Shown in pieces: positions 1 to 8,919 of a DNA stretch of 64,000 nt (its first letter is position 1; each line of letters begins with the position of its first letter). The notes beneath the pieces are model-generated. The model saw only the letters and a program-made list of their open reading frames with translations, had not been told where the DNA came from and did no database searches. Origin of the DNA: Pseudomonadota bacterium (lineage in GTDB: Bacteria > Pseudomonadota > Gammaproteobacteria > Burkholderiales > Burkholderiaceae_C); assembly GCA_020161775.1 (NCBI GenBank), contig JAIUOW010000020.1, positions 1-64,000 on the forward strand, given 5' to 3'. The translations under genes were made by a program, and so were the position numbers.

Positions 1-86
1 CCGCGCAGCGGCTTGGTTCATCATCCGCTGCGCGGCCAGCGCGTCTCGCCGGCGGTCGCCGCTCAGCTCAAACGTTAATCAAACAG

Positions 87-473
87 ATGATCGATCACAC
101 AGGAATAGGTGTCGCCAACGTAGCCTTATCCGCGGCCTTCTATGACGCGGCACTCGGCGCGCTCGGCATGCGCCGGTCCATGCAGATGCCGCCGGGGGTG
201 GGCACGGACGGGATCGGGTATGGCTTTGACTACCCCATCTTCTGGATAGACCGGTTCCATCCGCATTCCACGCGGCAGCACACGGCCTTTGCTGCCCGCA
301 GCCGGTCTGAAGTCGATGCCTTCCATGCCGCCGCACTCAAGGCCGGGGGTGAAGACAACGGCGCGCCCGGCGACCGGCCGGGCCAGTCATCGCCGATCTA
401 CTATGCTGCGTTCGTGCTTGACCCGGACGGGAACAACATTGAAGCCGTTTATCGCGGCGGCGCAACCCCATGA
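87..473 (+). CDS. VOC family (glyoxalase/bleomycin-resistance fold) protein
   Basis: The 128-residue product is a single vicinal-oxygen-chelate module. It opens with an IDHTGIGVANV strand typical of the family and ends with the usual LDPDGNNIEAVYRG segment, whose final Glu is the normal metal-ligand position. Family members bind a divalent metal and act on small molecules (glyoxalases, dioxygenases, antibiotic-binding proteins), so the substrate cannot be predicted. The stop codon overlaps the start of the downstream DinB gene by four bases (ATGA), so the two are probably translated together. Confidence 0.88.
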   Translation: MIDHTGIGVANVALSAAFYDAALGALGMRRSMQMPPGVGTDGIGYGFDYPIFWIDRFHPHSTRQHTAFAARSRSEVDAFHAAALKAGGEDNGAPGDRPGQSSPIYYAAFVLDPDGNNIEAVYRGGATP

Positions 474-967
474 ACACACTCCACTCCCTCTTCGCCCAGA
501 AAGCCTGGGCCAACAACGAGCTGTTCAACGCGCTGGCCGCGGTGGATGCGCAGGCGCATGCGGGTGCGGTCCACACGGCCATCCGCACGCTCAACCACAT
601 CTATGTCGTTGACAGAATCTTCCAGGCGCATCTGCAGGGCCAGCCGCACAGCTACACCGCTACCAATACCGACGCCACGCCGGATCTGGGTGAGCTGCAT
701 TTCGCCGCCGCCGAGGTGGACGCCTGGTTTGAGCGCTACACCGCCACGGTGTCGCCCGAGCAGTTGGGCGAGCGCATCGTGTTCCGCTTCACTGACGGCG
801 ACACGGGCACGATGTCGCGTGAAGAGATGCTGGCCCACGTCATTACCCACGGCGCGTACCACCGCGGCAATGTGGGGCAGGTGCTCAAGTCCATCTCCGT
901 CGTGCCGCCGCGCGATCTGTTCACCAAGTTTTTGCACATCAGCGAGCCGCAGCGCCGGCAGGCCTGA
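470..967 (+). CDS. DinB family metal-dependent protein
   Basis: The 165-residue protein starts MNTLHSLFAQKAWANNELF and has the four-helix DinB/YfiT layout. The likely metal-binding histidines lie in LNHIYVVD near residue 43 and in the HGAYHRGNV motif near residue 127. DinB proteins bind a divalent metal and include thiol-dependent transferases and DNA-damage-induced proteins of unknown activity. The ATG overlaps the stop of the VOC gene, giving a two-gene unit. A second DinB protein of the same type lies at 58025-58558. The exact function is unknown. Confidence 0.88.
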   Translation: MNTLHSLFAQKAWANNELFNALAAVDAQAHAGAVHTAIRTLNHIYVVDRIFQAHLQGQPHSYTATNTDATPDLGELHFAAAEVDAWFERYTATVSPEQLGERIVFRFTDGDTGTMSREEMLAHVITHGAYHRGNVGQVLKSISVVPPRDLFTKFLHISEPQRRQA

Positions 968-1091
968 GCCTGCCGTACCAACGGCAGTCCCGCAAGTGAC
1001 GCGGGTCCCTGTTCCATGTCACACCCCTGACAGCGGCCCCGTCCCATCCCTGCCTACAGTGCGCCTGTCTCCACTGCATAGGGCTGCCGCC

Positions 1092-1523
1092 ATGAACACC
1101 GCCAACGCATCGCTTGCGCAGCTTCGCGCCATCAACCAGTCTGCCGCGTTCAACCAGTGGTGCGGCATCGAGGTGCTGTCGGCCCAGCCGGGCCAGGCCG
1201 AGATTGCCATGCCCTGGCGGGCCGAGGCGGGGCAGTACGCGGGCTTCCTGCACGCCGGCCTGGTCGGCGCCTTGATCGACACGGCCTGCGGCTTTGCCGC
1301 CGCCACGCTGGTGGGGCGCGTGCTGGCGTCGCACTATTCCGTCAATTGCCTGCGCCCTGCGGTGGGGGAGCGCTTCATTGCCCGTGCCCGCGTCGTCAAA
1401 CCCGGCAAGACGCAGGTGTTCACCGCGTGCGACCTGTTCGCCGTGGCCAACGGCCAAGAGACGCTGGTGGCCACGGGCCAGACGCTGCTGGTGGTGGTGG
1501 GCGAGGGCGCCGCCGGCGCGTGA
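1092..1523 (+). CDS. PaaI-like hotdog-fold thioesterase
   Basis: This 143-residue protein has the hotdog thioesterase signature FLHAGLVGALIDTACG at about residues 54-69, followed by the strand HYSVNCLRPA. PaaI-type enzymes hydrolyse acyl- or aryl-CoA thioesters in the cytoplasm. I chose the ATG at 1092 because the family begins about here; the same frame is open further upstream but that part reads as a shadow of the DinB gene. No partner genes for a specific aromatic pathway are adjacent, so the substrate is open. Confidence 0.85.
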   Translation: MNTANASLAQLRAINQSAAFNQWCGIEVLSAQPGQAEIAMPWRAEAGQYAGFLHAGLVGALIDTACGFAAATLVGRVLASHYSVNCLRPAVGERFIARARVVKPGKTQVFTACDLFAVANGQETLVATGQTLLVVVGEGAAGA

Positions 1524-1628
1524 CGGTCAGCTTGCGTCTGCGGCGCCACAGGCCTGCGCATTCCTGTACGCTCTGGCTGGCTGAATCCGTGAACCGTTGC
1601 GAGTCAAGTCCGCTACCCTGCCTGTCAC

Positions 1629-2474
1629 ATGAACACCTCCACCCCCTCTGAATACCTCGTGCTGTCCCGTGGCCAATGGGACGCCGACAAATCGCCCGAA
1701 GAAATCCAGCAGGCCATCGACGCGTTTTACGTCTGGCATGACGAGCTGGTCGCCCAGGGCCGCATGAAGTCCGGCCAGCGGCTGGCGCGCGATGCGCGGC
1801 TGGTCTCGCGTGCCGGCGTGCTGGACGGCCCGTTCACCGAGGCCAAGGAAGTCGTGGGCGGCTACTGGTTTTTCATCGCGCACAGCCTGGACGAGGCCTG
1901 CGCCCTGGCCGCGCAGAACCCCTGCATGGCCTGCGGCCTGCAATACGAGGTGCGGCCGGTGGAGCCGGTGCGCGCCAGCGCCTGGGTGCCCAGCAGCGAA
2001 ACGCCGGGCACGGTCACCCTGCGCATCCGCCGGGACGACCTGCGCGGCCCCGAGATCCAGGCCCTGCTGGAAGAGCACCTGCAGCACATGCGCGCCGTGT
2101 CGCCGCCCGAGAGCGTGCATGCGCTGGACCTGGACAAGCTGCGTCAGCCTGCCATCACGTTCTGGACGGTGTGGTCAGGCGCCAGCCTGGCGGGCTGCGG
2201 TGCGCTCAAGCAGATCAACCCGCAGCATGGCGAGATCAAGTCCATGCGCACCGCGCAGGCCCACCGGCGCGCCGGTGTGGCGCGCGCGATGCTGGCGCAC
2301 ATCATTGAAGAGGCCCGCCGTCGGGGCTACACGCGCCTGAGCCTGGAGACTGGCTCGCAGGACGCCTTTGAGCCTGCGCGCCAGCTTTATGCGCGCTTTG
2401 GTTTTGTGCCCTGCCCGCCGTTCGAGGGCTACACCGACGACCCCAACAGCGTGTTCATGTGCAGGCAGATGTGA
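1629..2474 (+). CDS. YCII-domain / GNAT acetyltransferase fusion protein
   Basis: The 281-residue product joins two domains that are normally separate. Residues 1 to about 115 form a YCII/DGPF-type domain, with LDGPFTEAKEVVGGYWFF as the recognisable motif. Residues about 130-281 form a GNAT acyltransferase with the acetyl-CoA loop HRRAGVARAML and the C-terminal LYARFGFVPCPPF segment typical of the fold. The reading frame is continuous with no second start between the halves, so this is a true fusion in this assembly. The GNAT half probably modifies a small molecule or peptide amine. The role of the YCII half is unknown. Confidence 0.85.
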   Translation: MNTSTPSEYLVLSRGQWDADKSPEEIQQAIDAFYVWHDELVAQGRMKSGQRLARDARLVSRAGVLDGPFTEAKEVVGGYWFFIAHSLDEACALAAQNPCMACGLQYEVRPVEPVRASAWVPSSETPGTVTLRIRRDDLRGPEIQALLEEHLQHMRAVSPPESVHALDLDKLRQPAITFWTVWSGASLAGCGALKQINPQHGEIKSMRTAQAHRRAGVARAMLAHIIEEARRRGYTRLSLETGSQDAFEPARQLYARFGFVPCPPFEGYTDDPNSVFMCRQM

Positions 2475-2475
2475 G

Positions 2476-3231
2476 CTAGCGCGGCATGGCCGCCGGGTGC
2501 GCCTGGCCGGGCTTTTCTTCCATGTAGCCGCTGCCGTCCTTCACGCCCTTTTTGCCGGCGATCTGCCAGGCGGTGCGCTGGTCCACCAGCCGGGCCAGGA
2601 ATTCAAGCTCCTCGTCGGTGTGGTTGATGGCCTTGGCCGGCGTCAGGAACTTGCCTTCCTTGGGTTCCACCTCGCCCCAGAACGCCTGGTGGTAATCAGC
2701 CCGGCTCACAGCCCGGTCGGGGCCGGCGCCCATGTCCACCGTGCCGTAGCAGTTGCAGAAATAGCTGCGGTAGCTTTGCGCGGGGAACACCTCCGTGTAC
2801 ACGCCGGTGCCGCGGATGCCGGCCGTCAGCGTGGGCGTGACGATCTGGCGGCTGCTGCCGCGGCCCCACACGCTGGCCACGGCGCCGGTGATCATGCGCA
2901 GCACACTCACGGCATTGAGCGTGGCGCCGCGTTCCACCGTCAGGCGCGAGTTCTGCCGCACCTGGAATGATGAATTGCCGATCACGAAGATCAGGCTGGA
3001 GCCGGGCCCGGTTTCCAGTGAATCGCCGCTCTGGATCACCTGTTGCGGCGTCAGCCGCGCGCCATTGATCAGCGCCTCGCCCTGCAGCTCCACGATGTTG
3101 GTGCGCTGCTGGGCCTGGGCGACGGCAAACCCGCCCATGGCCGTCCATGCGGCGGCGGCCTGCAGGAAGCTGCGGCGCTGGAACCACAGGACTTCATCCT
3201 CGGTGCGGCCTTGCAGGGTGTGCTGGGTCAT
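2476..3231 (-). CDS. FecR-domain protein with Tat-like signal
   Basis: The 251-residue protein has an N-terminal twin-arginine-type leader (QRRSFLQAAAAWTAMGG, residues about 18-34), suggesting export as a folded protein. It then has a FecR domain at about residues 45-165, recognisable from GDSLETGPGSSLIFVIG and the GIRGTGVYTE strand. FecR domains occur in sigma regulators and in many periplasmic proteins of unknown role. No sigma factor or TonB receptor gene is nearby, so signalling is not supported. Its ATG overlaps the stop of the upstream membrane-protein gene by four bases. Confidence 0.82.
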   Translation of the reverse strand: MTQHTLQGRTEDEVLWFQRRSFLQAAAAWTAMGGFAVAQAQQRTNIVELQGEALINGARLTPQQVIQSGDSLETGPGSSLIFVIGNSSFQVRQNSRLTVERGATLNAVSVLRMITGAVASVWGRGSSRQIVTPTLTAGIRGTGVYTEVFPAQSYRSYFCNCYGTVDMGAGPDRAVSRADYHQAFWGEVEPKEGKFLTPAKAINHTDEELEFLARLVDQRTAWQIAGKKGVKDGSGYMEEKPGQAHPAAMPR

Positions 3232-4022
3232 GGCGTGTCTCCGGTTGAAACAGGGGGTTCATCCGCCACAAAGCTGTCGCGGAACGTGAAGAAAACCGAG
3301 GTGAAAAACATCGCGGCCATCAGCAGGGCGCCCGGCACCATGGCCATGCCCGCGACCTGCGGGCTGCCGATCAGCGCGGCAAACACCGTGATGACGAGGC
3401 CACCGAACAGGAACACGCCCACCCAGGCCAGGCCGAACAGCGTGAATGCCTTGAAGTTGCGCATGCAGGCCACGAAGCTGAAGAACAGGCTCTTCAGGGG
3501 CGGCACGCCATGCCAGTGCACCAGCGCGGGCGCGTGCCAGAACAGCAGCGACAGCGGCAGGTACAGCGCCATGGCGGCCCACATGGCGCTCTGGAAGCTC
3601 TCGTCCAGCGCCAGCTCGCGCGTGATCTGCCCGCCCACCAGGTACAGCCGGGCGAACTTGCCGCCGTCGAACAGCGCCGACACGCCCATCACCACCAGAA
3701 AGCCCAGCGCATACAGCGCGCCCAGCACCAGCATGGCCTGCAGCCGCTGCTGCCCCGCGCGAAACGCGGTGATCAGGATCGACGGCATGGGAAATTTGCC
3801 GCGCGTGGCCTCCTGGGTGGCAGCCATCAGCCCCAGCGTGGCCGCCGGCAGCAGCGCCAGCGCCAGCGCGCTGCCGATCAGCGGCACCATGCTGGCGATG
3901 GACATCACGGCCATGAACATGAAGAACAGGCCGGACAGCGCCAATGGCTGGCGAAAGAAGGTTTGAATACCGAGCTTGACCCACTGGATGCCTGTGCGTG
4001 CCGGAACAATGTTGAGTTTCAT
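3228..4022 (-). CDS. BPSS1780-family integral membrane protein
   Basis: The 264-residue protein has about six hydrophobic segments (for example LSGLFFMFMAVMSIASMVPL near residue 29 and VFLFGGLVITVFAALIG near residue 203). It begins MKLNIVPARTGIQWVKLGI, the hallmark start of the betaproteobacterial BPSS1780 family. These inner-membrane proteins have no established function. The gene is first in a two-gene unit with the FecR-domain gene, which it overlaps by four bases. Confidence 0.82.
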   Translation of the reverse strand: MKLNIVPARTGIQWVKLGIQTFFRQPLALSGLFFMFMAVMSIASMVPLIGSALALALLPAATLGLMAATQEATRGKFPMPSILITAFRAGQQRLQAMLVLGALYALGFLVVMGVSALFDGGKFARLYLVGGQITRELALDESFQSAMWAAMALYLPLSLLFWHAPALVHWHGVPPLKSLFFSFVACMRNFKAFTLFGLAWVGVFLFGGLVITVFAALIGSPQVAGMAMVPGALLMAAMFFTSVFFTFRDSFVADEPPVSTGDTP

Positions 4023-4136
4023 TCGATGTACGTGGGATAGGTCGGTTTGGAGGCAGCCAACTTACCGCGGCAGTATGGCCCGCGCGCGGTTGCGTGACAA
4101 ATTTAACAGGCCAGGCCGACAGGTTGTCAGGGCGGC

Positions 4137-5087
4137 TCAGGCCTGCACGGCGTGGGCCACACGCTGGCGCAGCACGCGCTCAAAGTGCGTGGGGTCGTGC
4201 GGCTTGAGCATGGAGGCTTCGCGCGGCAGGTAATAGTCCCACAGGCGCGATATCCAGAAGCGCAGGGCGCCGGCGCGTGCCATGGCCGGCAGCAGGCTGC
4301 GCTCGGCGCGCGACAGCGGGCGCACGGCGGCGTAGGCCTGCATGAAGGCGCTGGCGCGCGGCGCGTCGTGGGCGCCCGTGGCCAGGTCGATGCACCAGTC
4401 GTTCAGGCACACCGCGATGTCGAACAGCCAGGTGTCCACGCCCGCGAAATAGAAGTCAAAGAAGCCGGTCAGCTCGCCGCCGTCAAACATGACGTTGTCA
4501 CGGAACAGGTCGGCATGCACCGGCCCGCGCGGCAGCGCGGCATAGGCGGCGCTGGCGGCCACATGGTTCTGGTAGGCCAGCTCGGCGCGCAGCAGCGTGG
4601 CCTGCGCCGCATCCAGGTGGGGCAGCACCACCGGCACGGTCTCGTTCCACCAGGGCAGGCCGCGCAGGTTGGGCTGGCTGCGGTTGAAGTCGCGCCCGGC
4701 CAGGTGCATGCGCGCCAGCATGCCGCCCACGGCCGCGCAATGACCCGCACCGGGGGCCAGCTCGCTTTTGCCGCGCAGGCGGTTCACCACGGCTGCGGGC
4801 TTGCCGCTCACGGTGTGCAGGATGTCGCCGTCGCGGTTGGCAGCCGGGTCGGGCACGGGGATGCCGCGCTGCGCCAGGTGCTTCATCAGGTGCAGGTAGA
4901 ACGGCAGCTGCTCAAACGTCAGCCGCTCGAACAGCGTGAGCACGTACTCGCCCTCGGAGGTGGTGGCGAAATAGTTGGTGTTCTCGATGCCGCCCTCGAT
5001 GCCGCGCAGTTCGCGCAGCTCGCCGAGTTTCAGTTCGCCCAGCAGGGCCTGCGCCTGTTCGGCGGTGACTTCAGTGAAAACAGCCAT
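4137..5087 (-). CDS. thrB: Homoserine kinase, aminoglycoside-phosphotransferase type
   Basis: The 316-residue protein is the APH-fold homoserine kinase, which phosphorylates homoserine in threonine synthesis. It has the expected start MAVFTEVTAEQAQALL, the nucleotide-binding region GGIENTNYFA, the catalytic loop PVHADLFRDNVMF (Asp base, Asn metal ligand) and the metal-binding GFFDFYFAG. Its length matches the family. The DUF2782 gene lies just upstream on the same strand (15 bp gap) and polA is divergent, an arrangement I associate with Burkholderiales. Confidence 0.93.
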   Translation of the reverse strand: MAVFTEVTAEQAQALLGELKLGELRELRGIEGGIENTNYFATTSEGEYVLTLFERLTFEQLPFYLHLMKHLAQRGIPVPDPAANRDGDILHTVSGKPAAVVNRLRGKSELAPGAGHCAAVGGMLARMHLAGRDFNRSQPNLRGLPWWNETVPVVLPHLDAAQATLLRAELAYQNHVAASAAYAALPRGPVHADLFRDNVMFDGGELTGFFDFYFAGVDTWLFDIAVCLNDWCIDLATGAHDAPRASAFMQAYAAVRPLSRAERSLLPAMARAGALRFWISRLWDYYLPREASMLKPHDPTHFERVLRQRVAHAVQA

Positions 5088-5102
5088 GGAAGGTTTGCGG
5101 GG

Positions 5103-5396
5103 TCAGAATTTCAGGACGTTCCAGACGCGCGTGCCATCGCTGCGCACCTGGTATTCGGGCACGCCGGCCTTGGGCTGCACGGTGATGCTCTGCGCCTCGC
5201 CGCCGTAACGCAGCTCGTCCACGCGGCTACCGGCGTCTTCAATGCGCACGCGCTCGATGCGCTGGCTGTGCCGGCCGGTGGTCTGCGCGTCCCGCTGGAG
5301 CGTGGCGGGCGCGGTGCCCGCGGAAGGGGCCTGGGCCTGCACGGCGGCGCAGCCCGCAAGGGCGCATAGACAAAGGAGGGCTCGCATGGCCGCCAT
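5103..5396 (-). CDS. DUF2782 family secreted protein
   Basis: The 97-residue product has an N-terminal signal peptide (ALLCLCALAGCAAVQAQA, cleavage about residue 22). A short conserved C-terminal region runs EYQVRSDGTRVWNVLKF, which is the DUF2782 signature. Function is unknown. A downstream in-frame ATG at 5387 (MRALLC) is an equally good start. A Cys in LAGCAAV could be a weak lipobox, but the match is poor. Confidence 0.78.
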   Translation of the reverse strand: MAAMRALLCLCALAGCAAVQAQAPSAGTAPATLQRDAQTTGRHSQRIERVRIEDAGSRVDELRYGGEAQSITVQPKAGVPEYQVRSDGTRVWNVLKF

Positions 5397-5490
5397 TGTA
5401 GGAAATCAGCCGTGGCATGCGGCTGCGCGCAGGCCCTAAACTGTCGGGTCAGCCGGATCCCCCCGACGGCCCACTCTTTTTCCCCACCTC

Positions 5491-8289
5491 ATGTCCGAAT
5501 CTGTTACGCCCAAAACACTGCTGCTGGTGGATGGCTCCAGCTACCTTTACCGGGCCTTTCATGCCATGCCCGACCTGCGCGCGGTGCCGGGCGACCCCAC
5601 CAGTCCAGCCACCGGCGCCATCCGCGGCATGATCAACATGATGCAGAAGCTGCGCAAGGACGTGCGGGCCGACTACGCCGCCTGCGTGTTCGACGCCAAG
5701 GGGCCGACCTTCCGCGATGCGCTGTACCCCGAATACAAGGCCAACCGCTCGCCCATGCCGGACGACCTGCGCAGCCAGATCCCACCCATCCACGAGGTGG
5801 TGAAGCTTTTGGGCTGGCGCGTGCTCGATGTGCCCGGCGTGGAGGCCGACGACGTGATCGGAACGCTGGCCCACATCGCGGCGCAGCAGGGCATCGAGGT
5901 CATCATCTCCAGCGGCGACAAGGACCTGAGCCAGCTGGTGAACGGGCACATCACCGTCATTGACACCATGAACGACCGCCGGCGCGACGTGGCCGGCGTG
6001 GAGGCTGAATTCGGCGTGCCGCCGCAGCTGATGCTGGACTACCAGACGCTGGTGGGCGACGCGGTGGACAACGTGCCCGGCGTGCCCAAGGTGGGCCCCA
6101 AGACCGCCGTGAAATGGCTGCTCGAATACGGCTCGCTGGACGCGCTGGTGGCCCGCGCCCATGAGATCAAGGGCGTGGCCGGCGAGAACCTGCGCAACGC
6201 CCTGGGCTGGCTGCCCAGGGGCCGCGAGCTGCTGACCATCAAGACCGACTGCGACCTGGCGGGCCATGTGGACGGCCTGCCGGCGCTGGACGCGATTGCC
6301 ATCGGTGGGCAGGACAGCGAGGCGCTCAAGGCCTTTAGCGAAAAATATGGCTTCAAGGGCCTGGTGAAGACGCTGGTGGCCCAGGAAACACCGCCCGAGC
6401 TGATCGAAGAGGCGCAGGCCACGCGCCGCGGCGAAACCGGCGGCCTGTTTGACGAGCCCGCCGTGCAGATCAACCGCCAGGCCACCAACCTGAAGTACGA
6501 AACCCTCTTCACCTGGGAGGCGCTGGACGCGTGGCTGGCGCGGCTGATGGCGGCGGACCTGGCCGCCGTGGACACCGAAACCACCTCGCTGGACGAAATG
6601 CGCGCCGAGATCGTGGGCATCAGCTTCAGCGTGACGCCGGGCGAGGCCGCCTATGTGCCGCTCATGCACAACTACCCCGACGCGCCGGACCAGCTGCCGC
6701 GCGACGAAGTGCTGGCCAGGCTCAAGCCCTGGCTGGAAGACGGCACGAAGAAAAAACTGGGCCAGCACGTCAAGTACGACCGCCATGTGTTTGCCAACCA
6801 TGGCATCGAGGTGCAGGGCTATGCCCACGACACCATGCTGCAAAGCTATGTGCTGGAAGTGCACAAGCCCCATGGCCTGGCCAGCCTGGCCGAGCGTCAC
6901 CTGGGCCGCAGCGGCATCAATTACGAAGACCTGTGCGGCAAGGGCGCGCACCAGATCCCGTTCAGCCAGGTGGACATTGCCAAGGCAGCGGAATATTCAT
7001 GCGAAGACAGCGACCAGACGCTGGACGTGCACCGCGCGCTGTGGCCGCAGCTTGAAAAGGACGACAAGCTGCGCTTTGTGTACGAGCTGGAAATGGCCAG
7101 CAGCGAGACGCTGTACCGCATCGAGCGCAACGGCGTGCTGATCGATGCGCCCACGCTGGCCGCGCAAAGCCATGAGCTGGGCCAGCGCATCATGGCGCTT
7201 GAGGCGCAGGCCCACGAGCTGGCGGGCCAGCCGTTCAACCTGGGTTCGCCAAAGCAGATCGGTGAAATCTTCTTTACCAAGCTGGGCCTGCCGGTCGTCA
7301 AGAAAACGCCCAGCGGCGCCCCCAGCACCGACGAAGAGGTGCTGGAAAAGCTGGCCGAGGATTACCCCCTGCCGGCCCGCATCCTGGAGCACCGCAGCCT
7401 GTCCAAGCTCAAGGGCACCTACACCGACAAGCTCGCGCAGATGGCGCTGCCGCGCACAGGCCGTGTGCACACGCACTACGCGCAGGCGGTGGCGGTCACC
7501 GGGCGGCTGTCCAGCAACGACCCCAACCTGCAGAACATCCCCATCCGCACGCCCGAAGGCCGGCGCGTGCGTGAAGCCTTTGTGGCGCCGCCGGGCAGCG
7601 TGATCGCCAGCGCCGACTACAGCCAGATCGAGCTGCGCATCATGGCGCACATCAGCGAGGACCAAGCCCTGCTCAAGGCCTTTCACGAAGGCATGGACGT
7701 GCACCGCGCCACGGCGGCCGAGGTGTTTGGCGTGCCCGTGGACCAGGTGTCCAGCGAGCAGCGCCGCTATGCCAAGGTCATCAATTTCGGGCTGATCTAC
7801 GGCATGAGTGCCTTTGGCCTGGCGCGCGCGCTGGCCATCGACAACACAGCGGCCAAGAACTACATCGAGCGCTATTTCCAGCGGTTTGCGGGCGTCAAGA
7901 CCTACATGGACGAAACGCGCCTCATGGCCAAGAGCCAGGGCTATGTGGAAACCGTGTTTGGCCGCCGCCTGTACCTGCCCGAGATCAATTCACCCAACGG
8001 CCCGCGCCGCGGCGGCGCCGAGCGCGCGGCCATCAACGCGCCCATGCAGGGCACGGCGGCCGACCTCATCAAGCTCAGCATGAACGCGGTTCAATCAGTG
8101 CTGGATGCAGAAAAGCGTGGCACGAAGATGATCATGCAGGTGCACGATGAACTGGTGTTCGAGGTGCCCGAGGCCGAGGGGGACTGGCTGCGCACCGAGA
8201 TTCCCCGTCTGATGGCGGGCGTCGCCCAGCTCAAGGTGCCCTTGCTGGCCGAGGTGGGCGTGGGCCCGAACTGGGACAAGGCGCACTGA
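5491..8289 (+). CDS. polA: DNA polymerase I
   Basis: The 932-residue enzyme is full length. Residues 1 to about 290 are the 5'-3' exonuclease/FEN domain, opening with LLLVDGSSYLYRAFHAMP and containing the acidic VEADDVIGTLA motif. Residues about 330-515 are the proofreading domain with intact ExoI (VDTETTSLD), ExoII (GQHVKYDRHVF) and ExoIII (YSCEDSDQTLD) motifs. Residues about 530-932 are the polymerase, with motif A ADYSQIELR and motif C QVHDELVFE. It fills gaps in Okazaki-fragment processing and excision repair. The proofreading residues look active. Confidence 0.97.
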   Translation: MSESVTPKTLLLVDGSSYLYRAFHAMPDLRAVPGDPTSPATGAIRGMINMMQKLRKDVRADYAACVFDAKGPTFRDALYPEYKANRSPMPDDLRSQIPPIHEVVKLLGWRVLDVPGVEADDVIGTLAHIAAQQGIEVIISSGDKDLSQLVNGHITVIDTMNDRRRDVAGVEAEFGVPPQLMLDYQTLVGDAVDNVPGVPKVGPKTAVKWLLEYGSLDALVARAHEIKGVAGENLRNALGWLPRGRELLTIKTDCDLAGHVDGLPALDAIAIGGQDSEALKAFSEKYGFKGLVKTLVAQETPPELIEEAQATRRGETGGLFDEPAVQINRQATNLKYETLFTWEALDAWLARLMAADLAAVDTETTSLDEMRAEIVGISFSVTPGEAAYVPLMHNYPDAPDQLPRDEVLARLKPWLEDGTKKKLGQHVKYDRHVFANHGIEVQGYAHDTMLQSYVLEVHKPHGLASLAERHLGRSGINYEDLCGKGAHQIPFSQVDIAKAAEYSCEDSDQTLDVHRALWPQLEKDDKLRFVYELEMASSETLYRIERNGVLIDAPTLAAQSHELGQRIMALEAQAHELAGQPFNLGSPKQIGEIFFTKLGLPVVKKTPSGAPSTDEEVLEKLAEDYPLPARILEHRSLSKLKGTYTDKLAQMALPRTGRVHTHYAQAVAVTGRLSSNDPNLQNIPIRTPEGRRVREAFVAPPGSVIASADYSQIELRIMAHISEDQALLKAFHEGMDVHRATAAEVFGVPVDQVSSEQRRYAKVINFGLIYGMSAFGLARALAIDNTAAKNYIERYFQRFAGVKTYMDETRLMAKSQGYVETVFGRRLYLPEINSPNGPRRGGAERAAINAPMQGTAADLIKLSMNAVQSVLDAEKRGTKMIMQVHDELVFEVPEAEGDWLRTEIPRLMAGVAQLKVPLLAEVGVGPNWDKAH

Positions 8290-8294
8290 GGAGT

Positions 8295-8345
8295 CTGTCA
8301 TCCCGCGCTTGACGAGCCTGCCCCGGACTTGATCCGGGGGGCCAT
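8295..8345. repeat. REP-like palindromic sequence after polA
   Basis: The stretch combines CTGTCATCCCGCGCTTGAC with the small hairpin CCCCGGACTTGATCCGGGG. It resembles both arms of the inverted repeat at 39737-39830, so it is probably a degenerate member of the same interspersed palindrome class. It could also weaken read-through from polA, but there is no T-tract. Confidence 0.55.
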
Positions 8346-8366
8346 GCATTCTGTTTGCTTGTGTAC

Positions 8367-8598
8367 GCAAGGTTGTGGGTGGGGCTGTGGGCGCTTCACT
8401 GCGGCGGTCCGGCCTTTGGCCGGACTCCCTTGCGCTGCTCAAACTGCGGGGCGGGGTTTGGGCGCTTCGCAACGGCGCTGATACGCGCCGTTCCATAAAT
8501 CACCCAACCCCCGGTCCGTCCTGCGGCCGGACTGCCCCCGCAGTTTTGCGCTGCTCAGCGCCGCAGAGGCGCGCCCACAGCCCCACCCACAACCTTGC
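8367..8598 (+). repeat. Palindrome-ended intergenic repeat, copy A
   Basis: This 232-bp unit is bounded by perfect 28-bp inverted arms at 8367-8394 and 8571-8598. Inside, in order, are CTTCACTGCGG, a GGTCC...GGACTCCC hairpin, TGCGCTGCTC, a 37-bp core at 8464-8500, a second copy of GCGCTGCTC and GCCGCAGAGGCGC. The core recurs inverted in copy B with two mismatches. Together with copy B it accounts for most of the 630-bp gap between polA and the tautomerase gene. Short open frames here are not credible genes. Confidence 0.85.
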
Positions 8599-8676
8599 AG
8601 CCCGCATGCAGGTACGCCACTGGTTACGTTGGCCAAGAGTCGGGCTATTTCACGGTCGTGCGCAAACAAAGCTTCA

Positions 8677-8903
8677 GCAAGGACGGGGGTATGCCCGCAG
8701 CGGCGCCTCTGCAGCGCCGAGCACCGGAGCGCAGCGGGGGGAGTCCGCCGCAGGCGGACCGGCGAGGACGATTTATGGAATGGCGCGTATCAGCGCCATT
8801 GCGAAGCGACCGCAGCCGCCCCGCGGAGCGAGGAGCGCAGGGGACCTGTAGCGCAGCGGAGGGCGCCGCAGTGAAGCCGTTGCGGGCATACCCCCGTCCT
8901 TGC
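8677..8903 (-). repeat. Palindrome-ended intergenic repeat, copy B
   Basis: This 227-bp unit has 28-bp inverted arms at 8677-8704 and 8876-8903 with one mismatch. It reads in the opposite direction to copy A: on the minus strand it shows CTTCACTGCGGCG, CCCCTGCGCTCCTC, the shared 37-bp core (8771-8807), and GCTGCAGAGGCGCC. Its arms are different in sequence from those of copy A although the interiors are clearly related. A 78-bp unrelated spacer separates the two units. Confidence 0.85.
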
Positions 8904-8919
8904 CGACGGGAAGCTCAGG

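Noticed and set aside
1-86. Possible end of an upstream gene or terminator hairpin at the left edge
   Set aside because: There are GC-rich inverted words but no T-run, and too little sequence to assign a frame.
5449-6951. Minus-strand open frame of 500 codons opposite polA
   Set aside because: It is a shadow of the strongly biased polA codons.
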